From SZUA-217 sp964194555 (lineage in GTDB: Bacteria > Actinomycetota > Acidimicrobiia > Spongiisociales > ZC4RG35): a stretch of 64,000 nt of DNA. A model generated the notes under the pieces. It did no database searches, had not been told where the DNA came from, and saw nothing but the letters and a program-made list of their open reading frames with translations. The translations under genes and the position numbers were made by a program. Every line of letters begins with the position of its first letter. The first letter of the stretch is position 1. The stretch lies in contig CAXMMT010000005.1 in NCBI GenBank assembly GCA_964194555.1, positions 51,377 through 115,376 on the forward strand, in the 5' to 3' direction. This document shows, in pieces, positions 44,882 to 54,803 of this stretch.

Positions 44882-45472
44882 ATCGACATCGCAGTACTCG
44901 CATCCGGCTCGGGTACGAATCTCCAGGCTCTGATAGATACCCCGGACGTTGCTTCTCACATTCGCATCGTTGTCTCCGATGAGCCAGAGGCCGGCGCACT
45001 TGCCCGAGCCGGTGACGCCGGTGTCGAGACCGCCGTCATCAGGTGGCGAGACCACTCGGACCGTGATGGTTTCTCGTCTGCCGTTGCAGACGTGGTTGAG
45101 GAGAGTGGGGCGAAGGGAGTGGTTCTTGCGGGGTTCATGAGAGTTCTCTCACCTTTGTTCATCGATCGTTTTTCCAATCGAATCCTCAATATCCACCCTT
45201 CGCTTCTGCCTTCGTTTCCCGGCATGGACGCCGTTGCGAAGGCTCTGGACCAGGGTGTCAAGGTCACCGGGGTCACAGTTCACTTTGTCGACGAGAAGGT
45301 CGATCATGGGCCCGTTGTCGCTCAGCGAGCCGTTTCTGTCGAGTCGGACGACACGGTGGAGAGTCTTCATGCCCGGATTCAGATCGAGGAGCACGATCTA
45401 TACCCGGAGGTGGTGCGAGCGTTTGTCCGAGGAGAACTGAGTGTGGATGGCCGAAAGGTGAGGCGGCTTTGA
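44882..45472 (+). CDS. purN: Phosphoribosylglycinamide formyltransferase with a non-standard ATC start
   Basis: 196 residues if translation begins at ATC 44882, reading (M)DIAVLASGSGTNLQALID, exactly the family N-terminus. Catalytic residues are present: Asn and His in RILNIHPSLLPSFPG and Asp in HFVDEKVDHGP. It formylates GAR with 10-formyl-THF in purine synthesis. Starting at the first canonical codon, GTG 45092, would delete 70 residues including the phosphate-binding SGSGTN loop. GGAGGG precedes the ATC. It overlaps purH by 4 bp. A sequencing error of ATG to ATC is the alternative. Confidence 0.9.
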   Translation: MDIAVLASGSGTNLQALIDTPDVASHIRIVVSDEPEAGALARAGDAGVETAVIRWRDHSDRDGFSSAVADVVEESGAKGVVLAGFMRVLSPLFIDRFSNRILNIHPSLLPSFPGMDAVAKALDQGVKVTGVTVHFVDEKVDHGPVVAQRAVSVESDDTVESLHARIQIEEHDLYPEVVRAFVRGELSVDGRKVRRL

Positions 45473-46950
45473 GGGCCTTGGTGAGCGTCTACGACAAGAC
45501 CGGCGTGATTCCGTTTGTCAAACGTCTGGTGGCCGTCGGATACGAGATTATCTCCTCAGGAGGCACCGCGGCGATCCTTGAAGAAGCCGGAGTCGAGGTG
45601 ACCCGCGTCAGCGAAGTCACCGGTGCCCCGGAGATACTCGATGGGCGGGTCAAGACCCTCCACCCAAGCATCCACGGCGGCATTCTGGCAAGGGGGGATG
45701 TAGACGACGATGAGTTGGCCAGCATCGGTATTGAGCGCTTTGAACTTGTGGTCAGCAACCTCTACCCCTTCCGAGAGGCGGTGGCCGATTCCGATGCGAG
45801 CGTTCTGGACATCATCGAGAAGATCGACATCGGCGGTCCGGCGATGGTTCGGGCGGCAGCCAAGAACCATCGTCATGTTGGAGTTGTTGTGTCACCCGAT
45901 CAGTACGACGAAGTGGCGAGGGCGATCGAGAGTGGGGGGTTGAGCTTCGAACAGCGGAAGGAGCTGGCAGCCGAAGCTTTCTTTCACACGGCTAGTTACG
46001 ACGCTGCCGTGGTGGGCTGGATCGGTGATGACAGGGTCATTCCGCTGCGGAAGGTGTCAAGACTTCGTTACGGCGAGAATCCGCATCAGACCGGACTGCT
46101 CTACCGTGTGGATGGCGCCGAACCGTGGTGGCACCTGGCCGTTCTCCATCAGGGGAAGGAGATGTCTTTCAACAATTACATTGACGCCGAGGCCGCTTGG
46201 CGCCTGGCCACCGATCTCGGTCCGGGCGCCGTGGTGGTCGTGAAGCACACCAACGCCTGCGGCGCCGCGCGAGGAGGGCAGGTTGTCAGCACGTTCGAGA
46301 GTGCGTGGGATGGTGATTCTCTTGCAGCCTTCGGAGGAGTGATAGGCATCAACGGCGCGCTGGATGCATCAACCGCGAAAGTGATTGGGGAGCATTTTGT
46401 CGAGGTGGTCGTGGCACGGTCCGTCGAACCCGAAGCGCTCGACGTCTTGTCGGCAAAGAGAAATCTTCGAGTCCTCTCCGCACCCGAGCCGGCTTTGACT
46501 GGGGATGACTACGGGAGGGTTGATGGCGGGTTGCTTGTTCAGAGCAGGGACAGTTTTGAGGACGAGACCTGGGTGACGGTCTCTGAGCGGAGACCGACCG
46601 ACGCCGAATATCGGGCACTCGAGTTCGCCTGGATTGTGGCAGCCCATGCCAAGTCGAACGCCGTGGTCCTCGCCGTTGGTGAGACGACAGTGGGTGTCGG
46701 TGCCGGCGACCAATCCCGAGTGGGGGCTGCCGAGGGGGCGGTTGCGAAGGCAGGTGGGAGAGCCAGGGGCGCCGTTGCGGCTTCCGACGCCTTCTTCCCG
46801 TTTCGCGATGGTCTTGACACCTTGGCCGCGGCCGGTGTGACGGCGGTGGTCGAGCCGGGAGGATCGAGGAACGATCAGGAGCTGATTGACGCGGCAACTG
46901 AGCACGGCATCGCCTTGGTATTCACGGGAAGGAGGCACTTCAGACATTGA
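45469..46950 (+). CDS. purH: Bifunctional AICAR transformylase / IMP cyclohydrolase
   Basis: 493 residues. N-terminal cyclohydrolase (MGS-like) domain with VSVYDKTGVIPF, SSGGTAAIL and DGRVKTLHPSIHGGILAR. The C-terminal transformylase has VVVKHTNACGAARG (catalytic Lys-His) and ASDAFFPFRDGLD. It completes IMP synthesis using 10-formyl-THF. TTG start overlapping the purN stop; TTG-started folD follows with another overlap, giving a one-carbon/purine operon. Confidence 0.97.
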   Translation: MRALVSVYDKTGVIPFVKRLVAVGYEIISSGGTAAILEEAGVEVTRVSEVTGAPEILDGRVKTLHPSIHGGILARGDVDDDELASIGIERFELVVSNLYPFREAVADSDASVLDIIEKIDIGGPAMVRAAAKNHRHVGVVVSPDQYDEVARAIESGGLSFEQRKELAAEAFFHTASYDAAVVGWIGDDRVIPLRKVSRLRYGENPHQTGLLYRVDGAEPWWHLAVLHQGKEMSFNNYIDAEAAWRLATDLGPGAVVVVKHTNACGAARGGQVVSTFESAWDGDSLAAFGGVIGINGALDASTAKVIGEHFVEVVVARSVEPEALDVLSAKRNLRVLSAPEPALTGDDYGRVDGGLLVQSRDSFEDETWVTVSERRPTDAEYRALEFAWIVAAHAKSNAVVLAVGETTVGVGAGDQSRVGAAEGAVAKAGGRARGAVAASDAFFPFRDGLDTLAAAGVTAVVEPGGSRNDQELIDAATEHGIALVFTGRRHFRH

Positions 46951-47834
46951 GCGCCCGGATATTGGACGGAAAACTGGTTGCTTCTAGAGTCAAGGAGGAG
47001 GTGGCGACTGCCGTCGCCAGTCTGGACTACACACCGGGCTTGGCCACGGTCCTGGTCGGAGACGATCCGGCTTCGCATTCCTATGTCCGGGGCAAACGTC
47101 GCGATGCCGAGCAAGTGGGTATCAGGTCTATTCATCATGAGCCGTCACACACAGTTGCCCAGAGTGCTCTCGAGGCACTCATCGATGAGCTGAACGCCGA
47201 TGAAGAAGTCGATGGGATCCTGGTCCAACTCCCTCTTCCCGACGGACTCGATGCCGAAACGATTATCGATCGAATCGACCCGGCCAAGGATGTCGATGGG
47301 CTTCATCCCCACAATCTCGGACTGCTGGCGCTGAGCCGGCGGGGACTGAGACCGTGTACACCCTCGGGAATCATGCGGATCCTGGACGAGTACGACATTG
47401 CGGTCTCCGGGGTCAAAGTCGTAGTGGTGAGTAGGTCGTTCCTGGTGGGCCGGCCACTGGCGCTGATTCTCTCGGAGAAGGGTGTCGACGCCACCGTGAC
47501 CATGGCGCACTCCCGTACTCGTGACCTCGCTGCCGAAACCACCGAAGCCGACATTCTCGTAGCCGCCGCCGGATCTCCTGGCTTGATCATGGCTGAGCAC
47601 GTCAAGCCTGGTGCGACTGTGATCGATGTTGGCGTTAGCCGAACGGACGGCGGTCTCGTCGGCGATGTCGACTTCGAATCAGTTGTCGAGATAGCCGGAG
47701 CCATCACCCCGGTCCCGGGGGGTGTTGGCCCGATGACCAGGGCAATGCTTCTCGTCAACACACTCCGCGCCGCCGAGGCGCGTCGGGGTAGTGCCCCGAC
47801 CACAAACGTTCGCCGCGTTCAGGACGTCCAGTAA
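46947..47834 (+). CDS. folD: Methylenetetrahydrofolate dehydrogenase / cyclohydrolase
   Basis: 295 residues. Catalytic YVRGKRRDAEQVG with Lys, VDGILVQLPLPDGLD, DVDGLHPHNLG, VVVSRSFLVGRPLA and PVPGGVGPMTRAML. It supplies 10-formyl-THF to PurN and PurH, with which it is co-transcribed (TTG start overlapping the purH stop). In the common GRS motif, VVVGRSxxVG, this protein has SRSFLVG. The last 14 residues (SAPTTNVRRVQDVQ) are encoded by the inserted element at 47789-47952. Confidence 0.95.
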   Translation: MSARILDGKLVASRVKEEVATAVASLDYTPGLATVLVGDDPASHSYVRGKRRDAEQVGIRSIHHEPSHTVAQSALEALIDELNADEEVDGILVQLPLPDGLDAETIIDRIDPAKDVDGLHPHNLGLLALSRRGLRPCTPSGIMRILDEYDIAVSGVKVVVVSRSFLVGRPLALILSEKGVDATVTMAHSRTRDLAAETTEADILVAAAGSPGLIMAEHVKPGATVIDVGVSRTDGGLVGDVDFESVVEIAGAITPVPGGVGPMTRAMLLVNTLRAAEARRGSAPTTNVRRVQDVQ

Positions 47835-47952
47835 CGCCCCTGACCGTGTCCTCGTCCTCGACGAACGGGCCGGTGCGCATTCGTCCTGCGTCCTTGTCAG
47901 AGACGCCTCTGCCTCGCCCTCAACATCGCCAACGTTTGTGGCCAGAGCACTA
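47789..47952. mobile_element. MITE-like element, family A copy 2 (164 bp)
   Basis: Reverse-oriented relative of 8576-8739, same length, TA at both ends. Right terminus GTGGCCAGAGCAC-TA is identical to copy 1; the left, TA-GTGCCCCGACCAC, carries two changes. It interrupts the 3' end of folD and lies between folD and the convergent hypothetical gene, the same convergent placement as copy 1. Confidence 0.72.
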
Positions 47953-47958
47953 GTGGTG

Positions 47959-48633
47959 CTACCCGTTTCGCCGGTTGACGAACTCATTGGTGTGCTCACG
48001 CCAAAGTTCAATCGACTCGAGGGTCAAGGACGGTAATCCGGGGTATCGATACATCTCTTCTGCGTGATCGGAGTGCTGCTCGTGGAGCCAGGTCTCGAAG
48101 CCGATCACGGCATCGTTTCGAAAACTCATAGGGGCGAATGAAAGGGAAGCGCTGACGATCTGCCCGTCGTTGACCTCGAGTGTGAAGGCGCTTCTTGTGT
48201 CCGGGTCCAATTTCAGGGCTCGCGACCAGGCATTCTCATGGGTTAGGTAGCAAAGGACCCGTTGGGTTCCGTCTTTTGCGGGACCTCTGGTCGCCGCGCA
48301 TCCTGTGGTGGCGAAGACCCATCCGGTTGCTTCCAGCCAGGCCATCTCCATCTCGAGATCCTCGGGGTTTTGGGCCGGGGTGATCGAAATGGCTGCCGTC
48401 TCACTGAGAAGTGAAGCTGCCGCATGGTGATCCCAGTTGCCGCGGGCCTCGAGGAATGCTTCAGAGATTGTAACGGCCTCGTCACCGGCGAGTTCCGCTG
48501 CCAGATGTGGCCGTTGAGCCAGGACCAGGCCAGCGGATATTGCCCCGACCATCAGGACAGCAGCGATAGGACCCCAGTGTTGGCGGCGCCCTGAGGAGAC
48601 ATCCATGCCGTCCACTTTCACACGATCGTCCAT
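47959..48633 (-). CDS. Hypothetical membrane-anchored protein
   Basis: 224 residues from ATG 48633; an in-frame ATG at 48681 would add 16 residues. One N-terminal transmembrane helix (HWGPIAAVLMVGAISAGLVLA), then an extracytoplasmic domain whose AFLEARGNWDHHAAASLLSE resembles an NTF2/SnoaL-type fold. No catalytic signature. It converges on folD. Function unknown. Confidence 0.65.
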   Translation of the reverse strand: MDDRVKVDGMDVSSGRRQHWGPIAAVLMVGAISAGLVLAQRPHLAAELAGDEAVTISEAFLEARGNWDHHAAASLLSETAAISITPAQNPEDLEMEMAWLEATGWVFATTGCAATRGPAKDGTQRVLCYLTHENAWSRALKLDPDTRSAFTLEVNDGQIVSASLSFAPMSFRNDAVIGFETWLHEQHSDHAEEMYRYPGLPSLTLESIELWREHTNEFVNRRNG

Positions 48634-48705
48634 GGTCCCTGATCCCCATCGACTCGTGAAGGACCAAAAACGGGCCCTCAACCCACCTGACCGTACTCGC
48701 CAGAC

Positions 48706-49278
48706 CTAACCCAGACCCGCCACGCTGAAAATCACATGGAAGGGTTGGCAGTAGATGACCACGCTCCCGTAGTCACCGATTGCGGTGCCGGGCGGGATGT
48801 CGTAGTTCTGGTCTCCGATGTTTCCCTTCAATGATCCGAGATCGAGATAGCCGGTGACGTCGTCGCGTCCCTTCGGATCTGGGTCGGGCACAAGGAGGAC
48901 ATGGAGGTCGGGGCCATTGGTCACCTTTAGATCTTCGATTCTGAGGAAGTGACTTCCATCTTCGAGCTCGTAGACGGTGGCTGTCCCCGAACCGTTGTGG
49001 AAGTTGTCGAAGTCCTCGAACTCGCCCGAAACTAGAGCGATCGGAGATGACGTCGGCATGTCCTCGTCCATCTCTTCATCCGGTACTCCCGCTGCGCTCA
49101 CCATTTCGATTTCAACGTCCTCTTGGGTCATGTCATCGGGAACGACGGCCCCCGCCGACATCGGAAACTCTTCGCTCACCTCGGTGTCGAAGAGCAGGGG
49201 AGAGCCGAGCCACCATCCCAGAGCTAGAACGGGAACGCCAATGATCACCGCACCGATGATGAGTTTACGTTTGGTCAT
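48706..49278 (-). CDS. DM13-domain protein, membrane-anchored
   Basis: 190 residues. An N-terminal anchor (LIIGAVIIGVPVLALGWWL), an acidic linker rich in Asp/Glu/Met (residues 40-75), and a DM13 domain: FHNGSGTATVYELEDGSHFL, GPDLHVLLVPD, LGSLKGNIGDQNY, and VVIYCQPFHVIFSVA with the conserved Cys. DM13 domains are proposed to take part in extracytoplasmic redox. It is divergent from icd. Confidence 0.85.
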   Translation of the reverse strand: MTKRKLIIGAVIIGVPVLALGWWLGSPLLFDTEVSEEFPMSAGAVVPDDMTQEDVEIEMVSAAGVPDEEMDEDMPTSSPIALVSGEFEDFDNFHNGSGTATVYELEDGSHFLRIEDLKVTNGPDLHVLLVPDPDPKGRDDVTGYLDLGSLKGNIGDQNYDIPPGTAIGDYGSVVIYCQPFHVIFSVAGLG

Positions 49279-49373
49279 CCCACCATTCTCCTCGGTGACG
49301 AGAAAGAAGAGGTAAATGATCGGTTGGCTACTCTCCGGAGCTCCGATTCAATATCTCTTAGGAGTCTCTTGCC

Positions 49374-50576
<1,203 letters not shown>

Positions 50577-50592
50577 GGGTTGTTTGCGCCGG

Positions 50593-51348
50593 TCAGCCGC
50601 GTCTGGAAGCCAGGATTGCCAACAGTCTGAGTATTTCGATGTAGAGCCAGACGATGGTGACCATCAGCCCGAAGGCGGCAAACCAGGAGAAGGCCTTGGG
50701 CGCGCCCATGGCCACCCCATGCTCGATCACGGCGAAGTCGAGCAGGAGATTGAGGGAGGCGATGATCACCACGATGATGCTGAAAACGAGGGCGGGAGTG
50801 CCGGCGCCGGTGATCAGAGGAACGTTGGCTCCGAATATCGATAGAAACAGCGAGATCAGATAGAACAACCCGATTCCGACCGTGGCGATGATGATCACTG
50901 ACCGCAACTTCTGGGTGACCTTGACGATCCCCGTGGCATAGAGGAACAACATCGCCAGAAACACTGCGATGGTTGCTGTCAACGCCAGGAAGACGATCCC
51001 GTCGTAGAAGGTCTCGTACTGCTTGGAAAGGGCGCCGATGAAGGCCCCCTGAGTCAGCGAGTAGATGATTCCGGTGAAGGGGGCAAGCTTCGGGTTGGAG
51101 ACGGTGAGGATGACCAAAACGATCAGCGCGATGGCGACCACCCACCACCAACGCCAGATGGTGTCGGCGTTGGCCCAACCATATGTCGCACCCGCTCCCA
51201 CGAGAAGCAGCAGGAAGAAGGTGGCTCCAATCACCGAGACGATGGTCATCCGATCGCCGACGGTGGCTTCGGGTGGTGACGCCGCCTGAAGGGCAGCATC
51301 CGATGCGGCTGGTTCGCCGAATTGCTTTGTCAATACTGGGTTGGCCAT
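50593..51348 (-). CDS. Bax inhibitor-1/YccA family membrane protein
   Basis: 251 residues from ATG 51348 (MANPVLTKQFG). Seven transmembrane helices; a soluble N-terminus with conserved NPVL; SLTQGAFIGALSKQYE and a terminal YIEILRLLAILASRR. This matches the bacterial BI-1/YccA proteins that include pH-sensitive calcium leak channels. The role in this organism is unknown. It is convergent with icd and divergent from nadA. Confidence 0.9.
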   Translation of the reverse strand: MANPVLTKQFGEPAASDAALQAASPPEATVGDRMTIVSVIGATFFLLLLVGAGATYGWANADTIWRWWWVVAIALIVLVILTVSNPKLAPFTGIIYSLTQGAFIGALSKQYETFYDGIVFLALTATIAVFLAMLFLYATGIVKVTQKLRSVIIIATVGIGLFYLISLFLSIFGANVPLITGAGTPALVFSIIVVIIASLNLLLDFAVIEHGVAMGAPKAFSWFAAFGLMVTIVWLYIEILRLLAILASRRG

Positions 51349-51441
51349 CAAGAAAGCGTAGAGATTCGGCTCAGGACAACGGCATCAAAGGAACGGTCTC
51401 GACAACCCCTACAATTAGGTCATCCGGCCGTGGAGTCACGC

Positions 51442-52410
51442 TTGACGACGATTCAGATCACTCGAGCCATCGATGTCCTCCCCGAGGAGGAGATTGCCGC
51501 TATCCAACCGTTGATAGACGAGATCAACAGGCTCAAGGTCGAGCGCAATGCAGTCGTCGCTGCGCACAACTACATGACACCGGACATATTCCATTTGGCG
51601 GCCGACATAACGGGTGACTCGTTGGCCCTCGCCAATCTCGCCCTCGAGACCGATGCCGATGTCATTGTTCTCGCCGGCGTTGTTTTCATGGCGGAGACGG
51701 CCAAGATCATCAACCCTGAGAAAATGGTTCTGATCCCCGATCTGGAGGCAGGGTGCTCTCTGGCGGACGGGATCACCGGATCTGATGTGCGCAGAATGAA
51801 GGAGCAGTATCCCGGTGTGCCGGTCGTCTCCTATGTCAACACCTCAGCCGAGGTGAAGGCGGAGTCAGAAATCACCTGCACCTCTGGCAACGCCCTGGCG
51901 GTGGTGGAGTCCCTTGGTGTCGACCGTGTGATTTTTACGCCGGATCAATACCTGGGGAAGTGGGTCGCCGGCAAAACCGGGGTCGAGATGATTCTCTGGG
52001 AAGGCTCTTGCATGGTGCATGAGCGATTCACCGGGGCGGAGATCTCGGACTACAAGAAGGACATGGGTGACATACCGGTAATCGCCCATCCCGAGTGCCC
52101 TACCGACGTGCTGGCCGAGGCCGTCTATGTGGGCTCGACGCACGGCATGATCAACTGGGTGAGCAAACATCAACCGCGAAAGGTGATGATGATCACCGAA
52201 TGCTCGATGGCCGACAACGTCGCGTTGGCCGCACCCGATACCGAGTTCGTTCGCCCCTGCAACCTGTGTCCCCACATGAAGCGGATAACACTCGACAACA
52301 TCAGGCAATCACTCGAGACCTTGACCCACCAGATCGAGATTCCCGAGGATGTCGCTGAGCGGGCACGTCGGGCTGTCAATCGCATGCTCGAGGTCGGGCG
52401 ACAGGATTGA
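51442..52410 (+). CDS. nadA: Quinolinate synthase A
   Basis: 322 residues from TTG 51442, which has GGAG at a 6-bp spacing; GTG 51430 is an alternative. The three 4Fe-4S cysteines are in EAGCSLADG, ITCTSGNA and CNLCPHMKR. Substrate motifs are VVAAHNYMTPDI and HPECPTDV. It condenses iminoaspartate with dihydroxyacetone phosphate to quinolinate. It heads a nadA-nadB-nadC operon for de novo NAD synthesis. Confidence 0.95.
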   Translation: MTTIQITRAIDVLPEEEIAAIQPLIDEINRLKVERNAVVAAHNYMTPDIFHLAADITGDSLALANLALETDADVIVLAGVVFMAETAKIINPEKMVLIPDLEAGCSLADGITGSDVRRMKEQYPGVPVVSYVNTSAEVKAESEITCTSGNALAVVESLGVDRVIFTPDQYLGKWVAGKTGVEMILWEGSCMVHERFTGAEISDYKKDMGDIPVIAHPECPTDVLAEAVYVGSTHGMINWVSKHQPRKVMMITECSMADNVALAAPDTEFVRPCNLCPHMKRITLDNIRQSLETLTHQIEIPEDVAERARRAVNRMLEVGRQD

Positions 52411-52421
52411 TGGGCTAGCGA

Positions 52422-53942
52422 ATGGCCAAGGCCAAGCTGTCACGCCTCGACGCCCCCCTGATCGTCGGGGCGGGCGTCGCCGGCCTCTCCGCTGCGCTGG
52501 GACTCAAACGAGCATATGTGATCTCCGCACCGGGCACTGGCTCGACGTGGTGGGCCCAGGGAGGCATTGCCGCTGCGCTCGCAGCCGATGACTCCCCGCG
52601 TGCACATGCCGAAGACACGTTTGCCGTTGCTGGCGGGTTGGCCGCTGCCGCCGCCGTAGAGGCTCTGACCCGTGCCGGCCCCGCTGCCATCGAGCGATTG
52701 ATCCAGATGGGTGCCGAGTTCGATCGCAACGACCAGGGAGAGCTGCTGCTCGGTCGCGAAGGCGGTCATCACACGCGACGCGTCGTTCACGCCGATGGCG
52801 ACGCCACCGGAGCCGAGGTCATGCGGGCGCTGAACGCTGCGGTGGCCGCGGGTGACTCGGTGACGGTGATCGAGGGGCGGGTAGTCGACATTGTTCGAAC
52901 GGCTGACAGGGTTGCCGGTGTGATCACTGCAGATGGGAAGAAGCGACACATTTATGTGGCGCCTGCCGTCATCATGGCAACCGGTGGTGCCGGTCGCATG
53001 TACTCCATGACAACCAATCCTCCGGGTGTTAACGGAGAAGGGATCGTGATGGCCGGTCGCGCCGGGGCCAGACTTGCCGATCTGGAGTTCGTTCAGTTCC
53101 ATCCCACGGCGCTGTTGGCGGGCAAGGATCCGATGCCGCTACTGACGGAGGCCCTTCGTGGCGAGGGAGCAACGCTGGTCGATGCTCACGGAAGACGGTT
53201 CATGGACCAATACCACCCGATGGCCGAGCTTGCCCCGCGCGATATCGTGGCTAGAGCGATCTTCTGGCAGTACGACCGCGGCTCGAGTGCATATCTGGAT
53301 GCGCGGTCGATCATCAACTTTCATGAGCGGTTCCCAACAGTTACAGCCCATGCGATGTCGGTCGATCTCGACCCGTCGAACGATCTCCTTCCCGTTTCTC
53401 CTGCCGCCCACTACTACATGGGTGGTATCGACGCCGATACCCACGGTCGGACCTCGGTTGACGGGTTGTGGGCTGTCGGTGAGTGCGCGTCGACGGGGGT
53501 GCACGGAGCCAATCGCCTGGCCTCGAACTCGCTGCTCGAGGGTCTCGTGTTTGGTGCTCGCGTCGCCCTGAACGTGACTGATCACATGGTTGAGCCCGTC
53601 GGGGATCTAAGCGTTCCCAAGGAGTCGTTGCGTCTGCCGGTTCTCCCTGGACCGGCCTTCGAAGATCTCCGCAAGATCATGTGGGACAGGGTCGGTCTGA
53701 TTCGCACCGGCGATGGTCTGTGGGAAGCCCGGAACGCGATCCGAGATCTCGAACCAATTCTCAAGAGGACGATCGCTGGTCGGGATGCCGCCAACCTCGG
53801 TTTGATGATGGTGATGGCATCTCTCAGGCGGAGCGAGTCTCGCGGGGGTCATTATCGGGCTGACTATCCCGACTCGGATCCGACCCAGGAGCATCGGACC
53901 CTCATCGACCCCGGTGCCGTCGAGACCATCGTGGTCGGATAG
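52422..53942 (+). CDS. nadB: L-aspartate oxidase
   Basis: 506 residues. FAD-binding PLIVGAGVAGLSAALGL, TWWAQGGIAAAL, EGGHHTRRVVHADGDATG (substrate site), and PAAHYYMGGIDADTHGR. It oxidises aspartate to iminoaspartate for NadA. It begins 12 bp after nadA and its stop overlaps the nadC start by one base. The N-terminal MAKAKLSRLD segment is short, as in most bacterial NadB. Confidence 0.95.
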   Translation: MAKAKLSRLDAPLIVGAGVAGLSAALGLKRAYVISAPGTGSTWWAQGGIAAALAADDSPRAHAEDTFAVAGGLAAAAAVEALTRAGPAAIERLIQMGAEFDRNDQGELLLGREGGHHTRRVVHADGDATGAEVMRALNAAVAAGDSVTVIEGRVVDIVRTADRVAGVITADGKKRHIYVAPAVIMATGGAGRMYSMTTNPPGVNGEGIVMAGRAGARLADLEFVQFHPTALLAGKDPMPLLTEALRGEGATLVDAHGRRFMDQYHPMAELAPRDIVARAIFWQYDRGSSAYLDARSIINFHERFPTVTAHAMSVDLDPSNDLLPVSPAAHYYMGGIDADTHGRTSVDGLWAVGECASTGVHGANRLASNSLLEGLVFGARVALNVTDHMVEPVGDLSVPKESLRLPVLPGPAFEDLRKIMWDRVGLIRTGDGLWEARNAIRDLEPILKRTIAGRDAANLGLMMVMASLRRSESRGGHYRADYPDSDPTQEHRTLIDPGAVETIVVG

Positions 53943-54778
53943 TGAAACGATCTGACTACGCCGCCATCGTGGAAAGGGCTCTGGTCGAGGACCTCGCAGA
54001 AGTTGGCGACATCACCACCCAGGCGGTGATCCCCGAGGGAACGATGGCCCGTGGGGAGCTCGTCGCACGGAGGCCAGGCGTCGTCGCCGGGCTGGAGGTG
54101 GCCGCGCTCGTCTTCGAACTAGTCGATCCGGGGATCGTCTTCGAGACAGCTCTCTCCGATGGCGACCGGGTTGGTGCGAGTGCGATAGTGGCAAGAGTGA
54201 AAGGTCGCGCGCGGCCGATCCTCACCGCCGAACGGACCGCGTTGAATCTGCTCGCTCGAATGTCAGGTGTGGCCACAGAGACCGCTCGACTGGTGGAGGC
54301 CGTGGAAGACACCGGAACCTCGATCTCGGATACCCGCAAAACGATGCCCGGGCTCCGCGTCCTCGACAAGTATGCCGTGACGATGGGTGGTGGGGTCAAC
54401 CACCGGATGGGTCTGTACGACGCGGTGATGATCAAGGACAATCACATCGCCGCTGCCGGCGATATCGATACGGCCGTGGCGAGGGCTCGCTCCTCTGTTG
54501 GACCCGATGTGATGATCGAGGTCGAAGTGGAGAATCTCGACCAGTTGGTCGAAGTATTGGACACCGATGCCGATCGTGTTCTTCTCGACAACATGGATCC
54601 CGTCACGCTCCGAGAGGCCGTTACGTCGGCAGGCGAAGGAATCGTCACGGAGGCCTCGGGAGGTGTGACCCTGGAAACCATCAAGGCGATCGCCGAAACC
54701 GGAGTCGATGTCATCTCCGTCGGTTGGATCACCCACTCTCCACCACAGCTGGACATCGGACTCGACTTCGTGTCGTAA
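53942..54778 (+). CDS. nadC: Nicotinate-nucleotide pyrophosphorylase (quinolinate phosphoribosyltransferase)
   Basis: 278 residues. Family motifs: VEDLAEVGDITTQAV, RTALNLLARMSGVAT, DTRKTMPGLRVLDKYAV, and VEVENLDQLVEVL followed by EASGGVTLETI. It converts quinolinate and PRPP to nicotinate mononucleotide. GTG start overlapping the nadB stop by one base. Confidence 0.96.
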   Translation: MKRSDYAAIVERALVEDLAEVGDITTQAVIPEGTMARGELVARRPGVVAGLEVAALVFELVDPGIVFETALSDGDRVGASAIVARVKGRARPILTAERTALNLLARMSGVATETARLVEAVEDTGTSISDTRKTMPGLRVLDKYAVTMGGGVNHRMGLYDAVMIKDNHIAAAGDIDTAVARARSSVGPDVMIEVEVENLDQLVEVLDTDADRVLLDNMDPVTLREAVTSAGEGIVTEASGGVTLETIKAIAETGVDVISVGWITHSPPQLDIGLDFVS

Positions 54779-54803
54779 TCGGTCGGGCTGTAGCCTCGAA
54801 GCC

